In this document: positions 35,791-45,524 of the stretch, piece after piece | Layout of the letters: each line of letters opens with the position of its first letter | How positions within the stretch are numbered: the first letter of the stretch is position 1 | From: Verrucosispora sioxanthis | GTDB lineage: Bacteria; Actinomycetota; Actinomycetes; Mycobacteriales; Micromonosporaceae | Length of the DNA stretch: 64,000 nt | Direction of reading: 5' to 3' | Assembly (NCBI RefSeq): GCF_010560025.1 | Contig: NZ_SAIY01000002.1 | Span: 806,001-870,000 of the forward strand | Translations under genes and position numbers: made by a program | Notes under the pieces: generated by a model | Databases searched by the model: none | What the model was told of the DNA's origin: nothing | What the model saw: the letters and a program-made list of their open reading frames with translations, nothing else

Positions 35791-36423
35791 CTATTCGGGA
35801 ACGTGTCTCAGCGGGTCGAAGGCGGGTCCGGCGGGCATCACCCAGAAGAACTCGCCGTCGGTGTCGTAGTCGTAGATCAACGCGGAGCTGCCGGCCGGCA
35901 TCCGCTCGTCGCCCGGTTGCCGGATCTGCACCACCGCCGACGAACCGTCGGCCGCGGTCACCTCGGCCTGACCGAAGTCGGCGGTGACCGTACCGGTGCG
36001 TACGACGCAGAGGCGGCCGACGAAGGCGTGCCGGGTGGCGTCCGTCTCGGTGGGGAAGAGTCGGCTCAACGGCACCGCGACCAGCCGGGTCACCAGCCAC
36101 GCGCAGGCCGCGGCGCCCAGCAGGACACCGACCGAGACGGCTATCCGGGTGCCGGAACCGAGCCCGAGGCCGTCCAGCAGGGCGGTGCCGGCGAGACTGA
36201 CGAACCAGGCCACCGCCACGAGCAGGGAGAAGATGACGGCACTGGGCACACCGCCCAGGCCGAGACCGGCAAGTACGGTGCCCGGCACGCCGTCGACGTC
36301 GAGGTCGTCGCCGAGATCCAGCACGCCGGTCAACACCAGCAGCCAGTAGCCGACGACCACCACCAGAAGGAAGCTGAACAGCACGGTCGGAAAGCTGAGC
36401 GCCGCGCCGAGAAAGCCGGTCAC
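35791..36423 (-). CDS. YqiJ-like (OB-fold) membrane protein
   Basis: The 210-residue protein has three to four membrane helices (about 8-35, 65-90, 100-125) and then a C-terminal domain with FVGRLCVVRTGTVTADFGQAEV and DGEFFWVMPA, resembling the OB-fold domain of YqiJ/NfeD-type partners of flotillins. Such proteins recruit or stabilise flotillin assemblies. The GTG at 36423 has AAGGAGG with ideal spacing. The flotillin gene follows 142 nt downstream. Confidence 0.8.
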   Translation of the reverse strand: MTGFLGAALSFPTVLFSFLLVVVVGYWLLVLTGVLDLGDDLDVDGVPGTVLAGLGLGGVPSAVIFSLLVAVAWFVSLAGTALLDGLGLGSGTRIAVSVGVLLGAAACAWLVTRLVAVPLSRLFPTETDATRHAFVGRLCVVRTGTVTADFGQAEVTAADGSSAVVQIRQPGDERMPAGSSALIYDYDTDGEFFWVMPAGPAFDPLRHVPE

Positions 36424-36540
36424 CGCGTCCTCCTTCCCCGTCCCGATGGCCCTGGCCGGCCACCGGCACGATGATCGTGACACGGGATGTCAACGGCCCA
36501 CGGTGGCCGATCGGCCGGTCCAGCCGGCCTGAACGGTCGC

Positions 36541-37137
36541 CTAACCGAGATTGGCCTCGATGAGGGCGTCCAGCGTCGACCACCGGGTCTTTGCATCTGC
36601 TGCCGTCACCGCCAGGAACCAACAGCGCCCGTCCGGTGCCCACGCCGACAGGTACGCCGTGGACGTCGCCGGCTCGTCCGTGGCCAGCACCTCGGCACTG
36701 GTCGGGACGGTCACCTCGCGCGGTGTGCCGGGCAGGCCCGGTGGAGCCTCGAAATCGGTCACCGCCACCACTCGGGAAACCGGGCCGGCGCCCTCGTACG
36801 CCGACCGGGTGCCGGCCGGCACCACCTCCGGCCGGGCCATCCGCAGCACCGCGTTGGTGGCGTCGACCGGCAGCAGATCGGGCGGCAGGCCCCGCAGCTC
36901 GGGTGCGACCGGGCTGGCCGGAGGCCCGACGGAGGACGGCGAAGGTTCGTCGTGCCGTGCCGTCGCGGCCATGACCACCGCCAAGCCGACGACCGCGCAC
37001 GAGGCGAGCGCGGCGGCGGTGGCCCGCACCCGGCGGCGACGGCGCAGCCGGGCCCGCACCGCCGGCAGCGGATCCGGCGCGGGCGCCCCGGGCTCGGTGG
37101 TCCACACCCGACGCAGCGCGTCCCGGACGTCGGTCAT
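36541..37137 (-). CDS. membrane-anchored protein, partner of the sigma factor
   Basis: This 198-residue protein has a short cytoplasmic start (MTDVRDALRRVWTTEPG), an Arg-rich patch, one membrane helix (about 39-58) and an extracytoplasmic domain of about 135 residues. No anti-sigma zinc motif is present. Its ATG overlaps the sigma factor stop (ATGA), which together with the topology suggests an anti-sigma or signal-input role. The family is not recognised. Confidence 0.65.
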   Translation of the reverse strand: MTDVRDALRRVWTTEPGAPAPDPLPAVRARLRRRRRVRATAAALASCAVVGLAVVMAATARHDEPSPSSVGPPASPVAPELRGLPPDLLPVDATNAVLRMARPEVVPAGTRSAYEGAGPVSRVVAVTDFEAPPGLPGTPREVTVPTSAEVLATDEPATSTAYLSAWAPDGRCWFLAVTAADAKTRWSTLDALIEANLG

Positions 37138-37637
37138 CCCGCCGCCTCCATCTCCGGGCGTACCCGGGCGATCGGCAAGCCGTCCCGCACGGTGCCGAGG
37201 GCGCGATGACGCAGCGATCGGACGGTCCCCGGGCGGCGCCCGATCGCCGCCGCGATCGACTCGTCGTCCAGGTCGTCCAGGTAGGTCATGACCAGTACCA
37301 CCCGCTGCAACGGGGCCAGCCCGGCGAGCAGCCGGCGCAGGTGACCGTCGTCCACCCGACCGACCTCGGCACCCACCGGCCTTCCGGCGGTCGGCAGCGA
37401 CCGGACCCGACGGGCGATCCTCCGCAGCCGGCTCACGTGCAGCCGGACCATGGCGACCTTCGCGTACCCGAGCGGACTGCCGTCGGCCAGGAGCCGATGC
37501 CACGACGTGGCCACCCGCGCGTAGGTCTGCTCGAGGAGCTCCTCGGCCTGGCCCGGATCGGCGGTGACGGCGCGGGCGTACCGACGCAGCGTCGGTGCGG
37601 ATTCGCGTACGAACGTCTCGAACTCGTCGGCGTCCAT
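37134..37637 (-). CDS. ECF-type RNA polymerase sigma factor (SigE-like)
   Basis: The 167-residue protein has region 2 at the N-terminus (FETFVRESAPTLRRYARAVTADPGQAEELLEQTYARV) and region 4 near the C-terminus (LAPLQRVVLVMTYLDDLDDESIAAAIGRRPGTVRSLRHRAL). The layout is that of actinobacterial SigE-family ECF factors. GGGAGG precedes the ATG at good spacing. It is co-transcribed with the overlapping membrane protein gene, its probable regulator. Confidence 0.88.
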   Translation of the reverse strand: MDADEFETFVRESAPTLRRYARAVTADPGQAEELLEQTYARVATSWHRLLADGSPLGYAKVAMVRLHVSRLRRIARRVRSLPTAGRPVGAEVGRVDDGHLRRLLAGLAPLQRVVLVMTYLDDLDDESIAAAIGRRPGTVRSLRHRALGTVRDGLPIARVRPEMEAAG

Positions 37638-37797
37638 CCCACCTCCCTCACCGGTTAGAGACGCCACCACCGATGCGTCGAGTTGCCGTGTCGGCGGTTG
37701 GTTTTCCGACGCGTCACGGCACCGGTGAAACGAGCACCCTCGGCAACGGTAGGCATACCGACAGTGTCCCTTATCGACCTGCCCCGGCACCTGCCCA

Positions 37798-39048
37798 TCA
37801 GCCGGGCAGGGTGATCCGGCCGTCGATGGCGGTGGCGGCGATGTCCCGGCGGTAGTGCGATCCGGGCAGCTCGATTCCGCGTACCACCTGGTAGACGGCG
37901 TCGCGGGCGGCGGCCAGGTCCGGGCCGGTGGCCGTACCACAAAGGACCCGGCCGCCGGCGGAGAGCAGGGCGCCGTCGGCGGTCCGGCGGGCGGTGCCCG
38001 CGTGGATCACGCCGGGCTGTTCGCCGCCGGTGATCACGTCGCCGGTACGCGGCCCCGCCGGATAGCCCTCGGCGGCGACCACCACCGTCACCGCGGCGCC
38101 GGTACGCCAGCGCAGCGGCGGATGGTCGGCAAGAGTGCCGGTGGCGGCGGCGTGCAGCAGCCCACCCAGCGGCGTCTCCAGCAGCGCGAGCACCACCTGG
38201 GTCTCGGGGTCACCGAAGCGGGCGTTGAACTCGATCACGCGGGGGCCGTCGGCGGTGATCGCCAACCCGACGTAGAGCAGGCCGGAGAAGGGCGTGCCCC
38301 GGCGGCGCATCTCGGCGAGCGTCGGGTGCACCACGTCCCGCATGACCTCGTCCACCAGATCCGGCGGCGCCCACGGCAGCGGCGCGTACGCTCCCATGCC
38401 GCCGGTGTTCGGCCCGCTGTCACCGTCGCCGACCCGCTTGAAGTCCTGCGCCGGCAGCAGCGGCACCGCGGTCTCGCCGTCGGTGACCACGAACAGCGAC
38501 ACCTCCGGGCCGGCGAGGTACTCCTCGATCACCACGCGACCGCACTCGCGCGCATGAGCCTCGGCTGCGGCACGGTCGTCGGTGACCACCACGCCCTTGC
38601 CGGCGGCGAGCCCGTCGTTCTTGACCACGTACGGCGGGTCGAACCGGTCCAGGGCGGCAGCCGTGCTCGCCTCGTCGGTGCACGGGTAGGCCCGTGCGGT
38701 GGGTACACCGGCGGCGGTCATCACCTCCTTGGCGAAGGTCTTGGAGCCCTCCAGGCGGGCCGCCTCGGCCGACGGCCCGAAGACCGCGATGCCCTTCGCC
38801 CGAACCGCGTCGGCAACCCCGGCGACAAGTGGCGCCTCCGGCCCGATCACGACCAGGTCCGCGCCCACCTCGACGGCGAGCCCCGCCACCGCCACCGGAT
38901 CGACCGGATCGACGGCCCGCAACTGCGCCACCGCCGCGATCCCCGGATTACCAGGTGCCGCGATCAGCGCCTCAACAGACGGATCATCGGCCAACGCCAG
39001 GGCGAGCGCATGCTCCCGCCCACCACCACCAAGAAGAAGAACCCGCAC
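37798..39048 (-). CDS. purD: phosphoribosylamine-glycine ligase (GAR synthetase)
   Basis: PurD joins phosphoribosylamine and glycine with ATP, step 2 of purine synthesis. The 416-residue ATP-grasp enzyme starts MRVLLLGGGGREHALA and has GSKTFAKEVM, YVVKNDGLAAGKGVVV, PNTGGMGAYAP and EFNARFGDPETQV. The GTG at 39048 opens the conserved sequence. It is a lone purine gene here, with a palindromic repeat just upstream. Confidence 0.97.
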   Translation of the reverse strand: MRVLLLGGGGREHALALALADDPSVEALIAAPGNPGIAAVAQLRAVDPVDPVAVAGLAVEVGADLVVIGPEAPLVAGVADAVRAKGIAVFGPSAEAARLEGSKTFAKEVMTAAGVPTARAYPCTDEASTAAALDRFDPPYVVKNDGLAAGKGVVVTDDRAAAEAHARECGRVVIEEYLAGPEVSLFVVTDGETAVPLLPAQDFKRVGDGDSGPNTGGMGAYAPLPWAPPDLVDEVMRDVVHPTLAEMRRRGTPFSGLLYVGLAITADGPRVIEFNARFGDPETQVVLALLETPLGGLLHAAATGTLADHPPLRWRTGAAVTVVVAAEGYPAGPRTGDVITGGEQPGVIHAGTARRTADGALLSAGGRVLCGTATGPDLAAARDAVYQVVRGIELPGSHYRRDIAATAIDGRITLPG

Positions 39049-39083
39049 GCCGAGTCATCCTACCGACCCCGCCGCCGATCCCG

Positions 39084-39140
39084 TTGATCATGAAGTTATT
39101 GCCTCCGACACGCCGTAGCTTGGGCAACAACTTCATGGTC
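39084..39140. repeat. palindromic intergenic repeat, copy 2
   Basis: The arms 39086-39102 (GATCATGAAGTTATTGC) and 39124-39140 pair with two mismatches. The centre shares TCCGACACGCCGTA-like sequence with copy 3. The right arm contains the stop codon of the AbiEi-like gene. Confidence 0.85.
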
Positions 39141-40071
39141 GGCCGCGCTCGGCGGCCATCTGCATGGCCTGTCGCACGGTCCAGGGGATGTACTCGGCCT
39201 GGAGTGTGTCAGCCCAGGTGAAGCGAAGGACGGCCCATCCCGCGTTGAGCAGTCGGTTCTGCCGACGGCGGTCAGCGAAGACAGCGACGGGGGCGCTGTG
39301 CGAGCCCTTCCCGTCAGCCTCCGCGATGATTCGGTGCCGCCGCCAACCCAGATCACCGATGCCGAGCAGATAGCCATCGTGGTCTCGTACCTCCAACTGA
39401 AGGACGTCGGGCGGGACCCGTCCGTCAACGCACCGCAACCGGGTGCGCGTCTCCAGCGGAGACTGTGCCCGGCAATCCGCCTCAGCGAGGTAACCACGGG
39501 CCGCTACCGCCCCACGCCGTCCCCGGATGAGGCGATGGATGGCGGGCAGGTCTTCATCCCGGACCAACCTCTGGTTGAGCGCAGAGTCGACGAGGCACAC
39601 CGCCGGATAGCGGGGCAACCTCAGGATGAGATCCGCGACTGTTCGTACCGGCACGGTGGCGGCGATCCCGGCAACCTCACCGAGTTGTGTCGGCTCGATC
39701 GCGAGTTGGTGCAGCGTAACCTGCGAATCGTTCGGTCTCACCGGCCGCGCGGCGATGCCGGGCACCGAAACGTGGATTTCCTCTGACCTCTGGACGCCGG
39801 CGATGTCATACAGCTCGGCGGCCGTCGCCAGCACCGCAGCGGCACCGGGGCCGAATGACGCGACCGCCGCCCTGATCCGCGCCCGGCGCGGCACCCCGTC
39901 GTGCAGATCAGCATCCACCAGGTAGGCACCTCTGGCCACCGTGCGCCACCGGCCGGCGCGGCAGAGCCGATGCACCTCGTGCACTGTCAGCCCGGCGGCA
40001 CGGGCCTGAGCCAACGTGACCACCGAGTCCTGCCTGGCCGCCACCTGTCGGACCACCGTCAACGCATCCAC
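39133..40071 (-). CDS. AbiEi-like winged-helix protein with C-terminal endonuclease-like domain
   Basis: The 312-residue protein opens with an AbiEi-antitoxin-type N-terminal domain (SVVTLAQARAAGLTVHEVHRLCRAGRWRTVARGAYLV). Its middle has SVPGIAARPVR and RTVADLILRLPR. It ends with a Vsr/DUF559-like region (DGYLLGIGDLGWRRHRIIAEADGKGSH, then NRLLNAGWAVLRFTWAD) in which Asp and Glu could form a PD-(D/E)xK-type site. No AbiEii nucleotidyltransferase gene is adjacent, so it is an orphan. Palindromic repeats bracket the gene, and its stop codon lies inside one of them. Function in conflict or regulation is inferred, not shown. Confidence 0.75.
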   Translation of the reverse strand: MDALTVVRQVAARQDSVVTLAQARAAGLTVHEVHRLCRAGRWRTVARGAYLVDADLHDGVPRRARIRAAVASFGPGAAAVLATAAELYDIAGVQRSEEIHVSVPGIAARPVRPNDSQVTLHQLAIEPTQLGEVAGIAATVPVRTVADLILRLPRYPAVCLVDSALNQRLVRDEDLPAIHRLIRGRRGAVAARGYLAEADCRAQSPLETRTRLRCVDGRVPPDVLQLEVRDHDGYLLGIGDLGWRRHRIIAEADGKGSHSAPVAVFADRRRQNRLLNAGWAVLRFTWADTLQAEYIPWTVRQAMQMAAERGRP

Positions 40072-40157
40072 CCGACTGACTGTCCAGGGCCACGGAGATC
40101 GACGAAACCCCCTGTGGAAAACCAGCCCCCGCCTGTGGATAACCCCACCACCCTAAT

Positions 40158-40222
40158 GCGTTGATCATGAAGTTATTGCTCCCGACACGCCGTACGGGTG
40201 ACAACAACTTCATGATCAACGC
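40158..40222. repeat. palindromic intergenic repeat, copy 3
   Basis: The arms 40158-40178 and 40202-40222 (21 bp) pair with one mismatch around a centre containing CCCGACACGCCGTA. It is the longest of the three copies and lies between the AbiEi-like start and the purA stop. Confidence 0.88.
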
Positions 40223-40250
40223 GGAGGTGCGGGGTGGGGTGGGGTGGGGG

Positions 40251-41603
<1,353 letters not shown>

Positions 41604-41665
41604 TTAACAAGTAGTGACGGCACGACCGGCAGGGGTCGCGTCGGGAACAGCAGGAGGAGCTACCC

Positions 41666-42655
41666 GTGTACGACGTGGTGCTGCTCACCCTCGGCTCCGA
41701 GCGGGATGCTCCGGGAGCCGGGTGTGGCAGCGGCGGAGCCTGCTGTGGTGGTGGCGCCGCCACCACCGACGATCGCGAGGAACGCTGCGAGACGCCGCGC
41801 GTGCCGGTGCTGGCCTGCGCCGATGCGCTGACCGCCCGGGGTGCCCGGGTCGAGACGGTGACCGCCCGGTCGGACGCCGAGATCGACCAGGTGCTGGCCC
41901 GGCTGGACGGGCCGTCGCGCCCCGACGGCCTCACCTGGCCGGACGCCGATACCAAGACCCGCCTCGTCGTCGCCGTGGCCGGTGACGCACAGTTGCGCGC
42001 GGTGCTCCGCCGGATGGTGCGGCGGTACGCGCCACCGCCCCGATCGCCGCCCAGCCGACTGGCCGGCCGGACGGTGCCGGACCTGCCACCGTGATTGCTG
42101 CCGCGATCCGGCCTGGCACGACGCACCGCGACCTCGCTGCGCAACTCCGGGCTGCCCCGCGACCCGGCGGCGGTGGCCGCCGCGGTGCTGGACGGCACAC
42201 CACGCCGACTCGACCTGCTGCGTCACGACGGTGGCTCGGTGACGCTGGACGGCGCGCTGCTCAATTGCCGCCGGTGAGGACAACACCCCGCTGCGCTGGC
42301 GCGGCAGCCGGGTCGAGGTGGACGACGCCGTGCTGTCAGGCGGCGACGAACCGTTGCTCGCCTGCGCGATCGGCAACGCAGGGCGGCTACGCCCGACTCG
42401 ACGACGTGACGCTGCTGGCTGGCCCCGACCCGACGGCCTGGTCGAGGTGGCGACAGCCCGTACCGAGTGGTCACCGGTCGCGGTGGGGTCGGCGCCGGGT
42501 ACACCTGGAGAGGTCCGGCGGGCCCGCGGCGGAGCCGCGTCGAGGTGCCCAGGACAAGGCTGCTGCCGTATCTGGACGACGGTGTGGCTGGGCAGCTGAC
42601 GCGCAAGCGGTCCTGGTGGACCGAGCCGGGTGCCTGGGCGGTCTGGGCGGCCTGA
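41666..42655 (+). pseudogene. diacylglycerol-kinase-like gene with many frame breaks
   Basis: The GTG at 41666 has AGGAGG upstream and reads well for about 142 residues: YDVVLLTLGSE, a CGSGGACCGGG Cys-rich patch, then LVVAVAGDAQLRAVLRRMVRRY and TVPDLPP before a TGA at 42092. Homologous-looking sequence continues across all three frames: RDPAWHDA, HRDLAAQL, GLPRDPAAVAAAVLDGTPRRLDLL, VEVDDAVLSGGDEPLLACAIGN, GGYARLDDVTLLAGPDPT, then LLPYLDDGVAGQLTRKRSWW. At least eight shifts of both signs fall between about 42085 and 42560. The blocks faintly recall lipid-kinase nucleotide loops (AVAGDAQLR, LPP-LLP). It is either a decayed gene or a poorly resolved stretch. Confidence 0.6.
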
Positions 42656-42731
42656 CCTGAGCCGGCCGGCGCACCGGAGGCCCGGGTCGGCCACTGGGCC
42701 TATCCTCGTCAGGAGGAATGGGGAGGACACC

Positions 42732-44749
42732 GTGGTGGACGACAACGCCGACCGGGTGCACGTGCCCGGCCAGCATGGCATGCCGGAACGGGACATCGAA
42801 CCACTCTGGCCGCCGGAGCAGATCGACGGCTTCGGCGCGCCGACGTGGGCCGCCCCGCCGGTGCCACCCACCGTGCCACCTCCGCCCGCGCCGCCGTCGC
42901 CCGCACAGCCGACCAACCAGCCTCCGGTCACGCAGCCGACCGATCCGCCCCCGGTCGCGGGACCGGCCTATCCTCCCCAGGTCGCAGGACCGGTCTATCC
43001 ATCCACGACGGCGGAGCCGCAGCACGTGCCCGGACGGCCGACGCACGCACCCGGTGCACCTCCCTCACCCGCTGACTATCCGTCGCTGACGAACGGCGCG
43101 CCGAGCGCCACCGGCTGGGAGCCGGCACCCCGACCCGGGCCCGGCCAGGTCGACCTGGACCTGCCCTTCACCCTGGACCGGCCCACCGCCGTCGCACCCA
43201 CCCGCGACGGTGGGCCGACCGACTCCCATCACCAGGACCCGGCGGACGACGCGGCGGACCTGGTCGACACGGGTGCCGAGGATGACGCGGCCCCGCCGGT
43301 GGCCCGACCGCAGACGGAGTCGCCGTGGGCACATCCACCGCAGCGTTCCGGATCCGACCCGCTCACGCCCGCCGAAACGTCGGTCGGGCCGCCCCGCCCC
43401 ACCTGGGCCGGGCCGGCCCAACCGCTGCCCCCGATTCCGCAGCCGCTGCCACCCCAACCCAACCCAGCCCGTACCCCCTTCGTCGCGCCGCAGCTTTGGC
43501 AGCGCCCCGGTGCCGCAGCCCGGTGCTCCGCTGCCGCCCGTGTCGTCGGATGCCGATGTGCCGCCCGCGTCACCACCCCGCCGGCCCCGCAGCGGCGGAC
43601 CGCCAGACCCGGCGGGCCGCCGCAGCCTGAGCGCCGCCCCACCGTCGTACGCGCCGGCGCCTCGGCCCGTTCCCACCACAGCCGGCCTGGCATCCCGCGC
43701 CGTGGCAGCAGGGCGCCCCGCCGACCATGCCGCCGGCACCCCAGCAGCCCTATCCGCAGACCAACACCGCGCCACCGGTGCCGTCGGCCTACCCGGAGCC
43801 GGCCTGGAATCCGGAGGCCGGTGCGGCGCCCACCGCCGAGGACTTCGCCCGCCGTCGGCAGGTACGCCCCGCCGACCCGGTCGCGACGACTGGGCTCCGC
43901 GCCGTGGTCAACAAGACGGGCCTGGTGAAGCTCCCGCCGGGCCGGCACGAGCTGGAACGCAAACGGGACATCGAGATGGTGCGCCGCAACTTCGGTGGGC
44001 TGCGGCAGGTCACCGTGGTCAACCCGAAGGGCGGCGCCGGCAAGACCGTCGCCATCCTGCTGCTCGCGATGACCTTCGGTCAGAATCGCGGTGGATACGT
44101 GCTGGCCTGGGACAACAACGAGACCCAGGGCACCCTCGGCATGCGCGCCCAGCAGGACTTCCATTCGCGTACGGTCCGGGACCTGCTCCGGGATCTCGGC
44201 CAGTTCCACGGCGCGCAGGGGCGGGTCGGCGATCTGTCGCAGTACGTCCGCTCGCAGGGCGAGGGAATGTTCGACGTGCTCGCCTCCGACGAGTCGGCCA
44301 CCGGCGGCGAGATGCTCACCGCCGCCGCCTTCGGCGAGATCCGCGAGGTGGTCAGCCGGTTCTACAAGTTGATCTTCGTGGACACGGGGAACAACGTCCG
44401 GGCACAGAACTGGCAGGCCGCCATGGACGCCACCGACCAGCTGGTGGTCACCATGTCCGCTCGGAACGACTCGGCGGAGACCGCCGCCCGGATGCTCGAC
44501 CACCTGGAACAGAGCGGACGGCACCGGCTGGTCCGGCAGGCGGTCACGGTGGTCTCCATGCCACCGTCCCGTAAGGAGATCGACCTGCCGGCGATCCAGG
44601 AACACTTCGCCGCGCGTACCCGGGCGGTGCTGCTGGCCCCCTACGAGCGGCTCATCGACACCGGCGAGCCGCTGCGCTACGCGCACCTGTCGACGGCCAC
44701 CCGCGACGCCTGGCTCAAGATCGCCGCTTCGGTGGCCGAGGGCCTGTAG
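42732..44749 (+). CDS. ParA/MinD-like ATPase with long Pro-rich N-terminus (apparent frameshifts)
   Basis: The C-terminal 270 residues form a MinD/ParA-type ATPase: deviant Walker A NPKGGAGKTVAI, AWDNNETQGTLGMR, KLIFVDTGNNVR and SMPPSRKEIDLP. The N-terminal 380 or so residues are disordered, rich in Pro, Ala and Thr with acidic patches. The architecture is like the partitioning-type ATPases associated with actinobacterial secretion or septation, with unknown cargo. The GTG at 42732 has GGGGAGG 5 nt upstream. The reading frame changes at about 43498-43506 and 43668-43674, each as if one base were added; corrected length is about 671 residues. It follows the heavily broken gene. Confidence 0.78.
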
Positions 44750-44763
44750 CGACCGCCGTCGCG

Positions 44764-44798
44764 CGCCGCCGGCCCGGGCGTACCCGGGGCCGGCGGCG
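44764..44798. terminator. hairpin between convergent ParA-like and DUF3151 genes
   Basis: Perfect 12-bp GC arms (44764-44775 with 44787-44798) with an 11-nt loop lie 14 nt past the ParA-like stop. Confidence 0.65.
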
Positions 44799-44846
44799 GC
44801 ACGTCGACGGTTCGGAGCCGGTGCGGGTGGTCCGGCCCGGCACGCG

Positions 44847-45275
44847 TCAGTTGCTGGCCAGCGCGTCGGCGGCGGCCGGGTCGCAGTCGCGGAGGAACTG
44901 GGCGCAGCGGGCCGCCTCGTCCGCCTCGGCGATCGCGTCCGCCGACCGGGACAGCACGTAGAGGCAGCGCAGGAAGCCACGGTTGGGCTCGTGCGACCAC
45001 GGCACCGGCCCGTGCCCCTTCCACCCGCTGCGGCGCAGCTGGTCCAGTCCCCGGTGGTAGCCGGTACGGGCGTACGCGTACGCCGGCACGACCTGGCCCT
45101 GTGCGAACGCCCGGGCGGCGAGCGCCGCCCACGCGCCGCTGTGCGTCGGGTACCGGGCCGCCACCTCGGCGAACGCCTCGTCGCTGCCGCTCTGCTCGGC
45201 TGCGACCAGCGCGGAGTCGGCCTCGACGTGCGCGGGCAGGAGCGTGGCGGGCGGCTCAGGTAGGAGGTTCTGCAT
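44847..45275 (-). CDS. DUF3151 family protein
   Basis: The 142-residue cytoplasmic protein starts MQNLLPEPPATLLP and has a helical, TPR-like body (AFAEVAARYPTHSGAWAALAARAF, GYHRGLDQLRRSGWKGHGPVPWSHEPNRGFLRCLYVL) that matches the actinobacterial DUF3151 family, usually found near fba as here. Function is unknown. The ATG at 45275 begins the conserved sequence; an ATG or GTG further upstream (45299) is possible. Confidence 0.8.
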   Translation of the reverse strand: MQNLLPEPPATLLPAHVEADSALVAAEQSGSDEAFAEVAARYPTHSGAWAALAARAFAQGQVVPAYAYARTGYHRGLDQLRRSGWKGHGPVPWSHEPNRGFLRCLYVLSRSADAIAEADEAARCAQFLRDCDPAAADALASN

Positions 45276-45431
45276 CGCCCCATTCAACCCGCTTCGCACG
45301 GCGGCCCGCGAGGGGGTCCGGCGAGCCGGTCGGCTGAACGGCCGAGAGGTCGGTCACGCCTGCGGCCCATGCCGTCGCCGGGTCGCATCCACTACAACTA
45401 TGGATCCGGAGCCTCCCCAGGAACCGGAACG

Positions 45432-45461
45432 CGGGAGCCCGGCCAGGCCGCCGGGCTCCCG
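45432..45461 (+). promoter_or_regulatory. hairpin in the leader of the LOG-family gene
   Basis: Perfect 11-bp arms CGGGAGCCCGG/CCGGGCTCCCG with an 8-nt loop lie between divergent genes, 63 nt before the ATG of the LOG-family gene. It is either an attenuator-like leader structure or the terminator of an unseen small transcript. Confidence 0.45.
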
Positions 45462-45524
45462 TCTCATCGCTCGGTCACCCGGGGCCCCGTCCACGGCGTT
45501 GCGCCCGCCCGGCAGGATGACCCG

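Noticed and set aside
39133..40071. Complete AbiE toxin-antitoxin system
   Set aside because: Only the AbiEi-like half is present; the neighbours are purD and purA, and no nucleotidyltransferase toxin gene is found.
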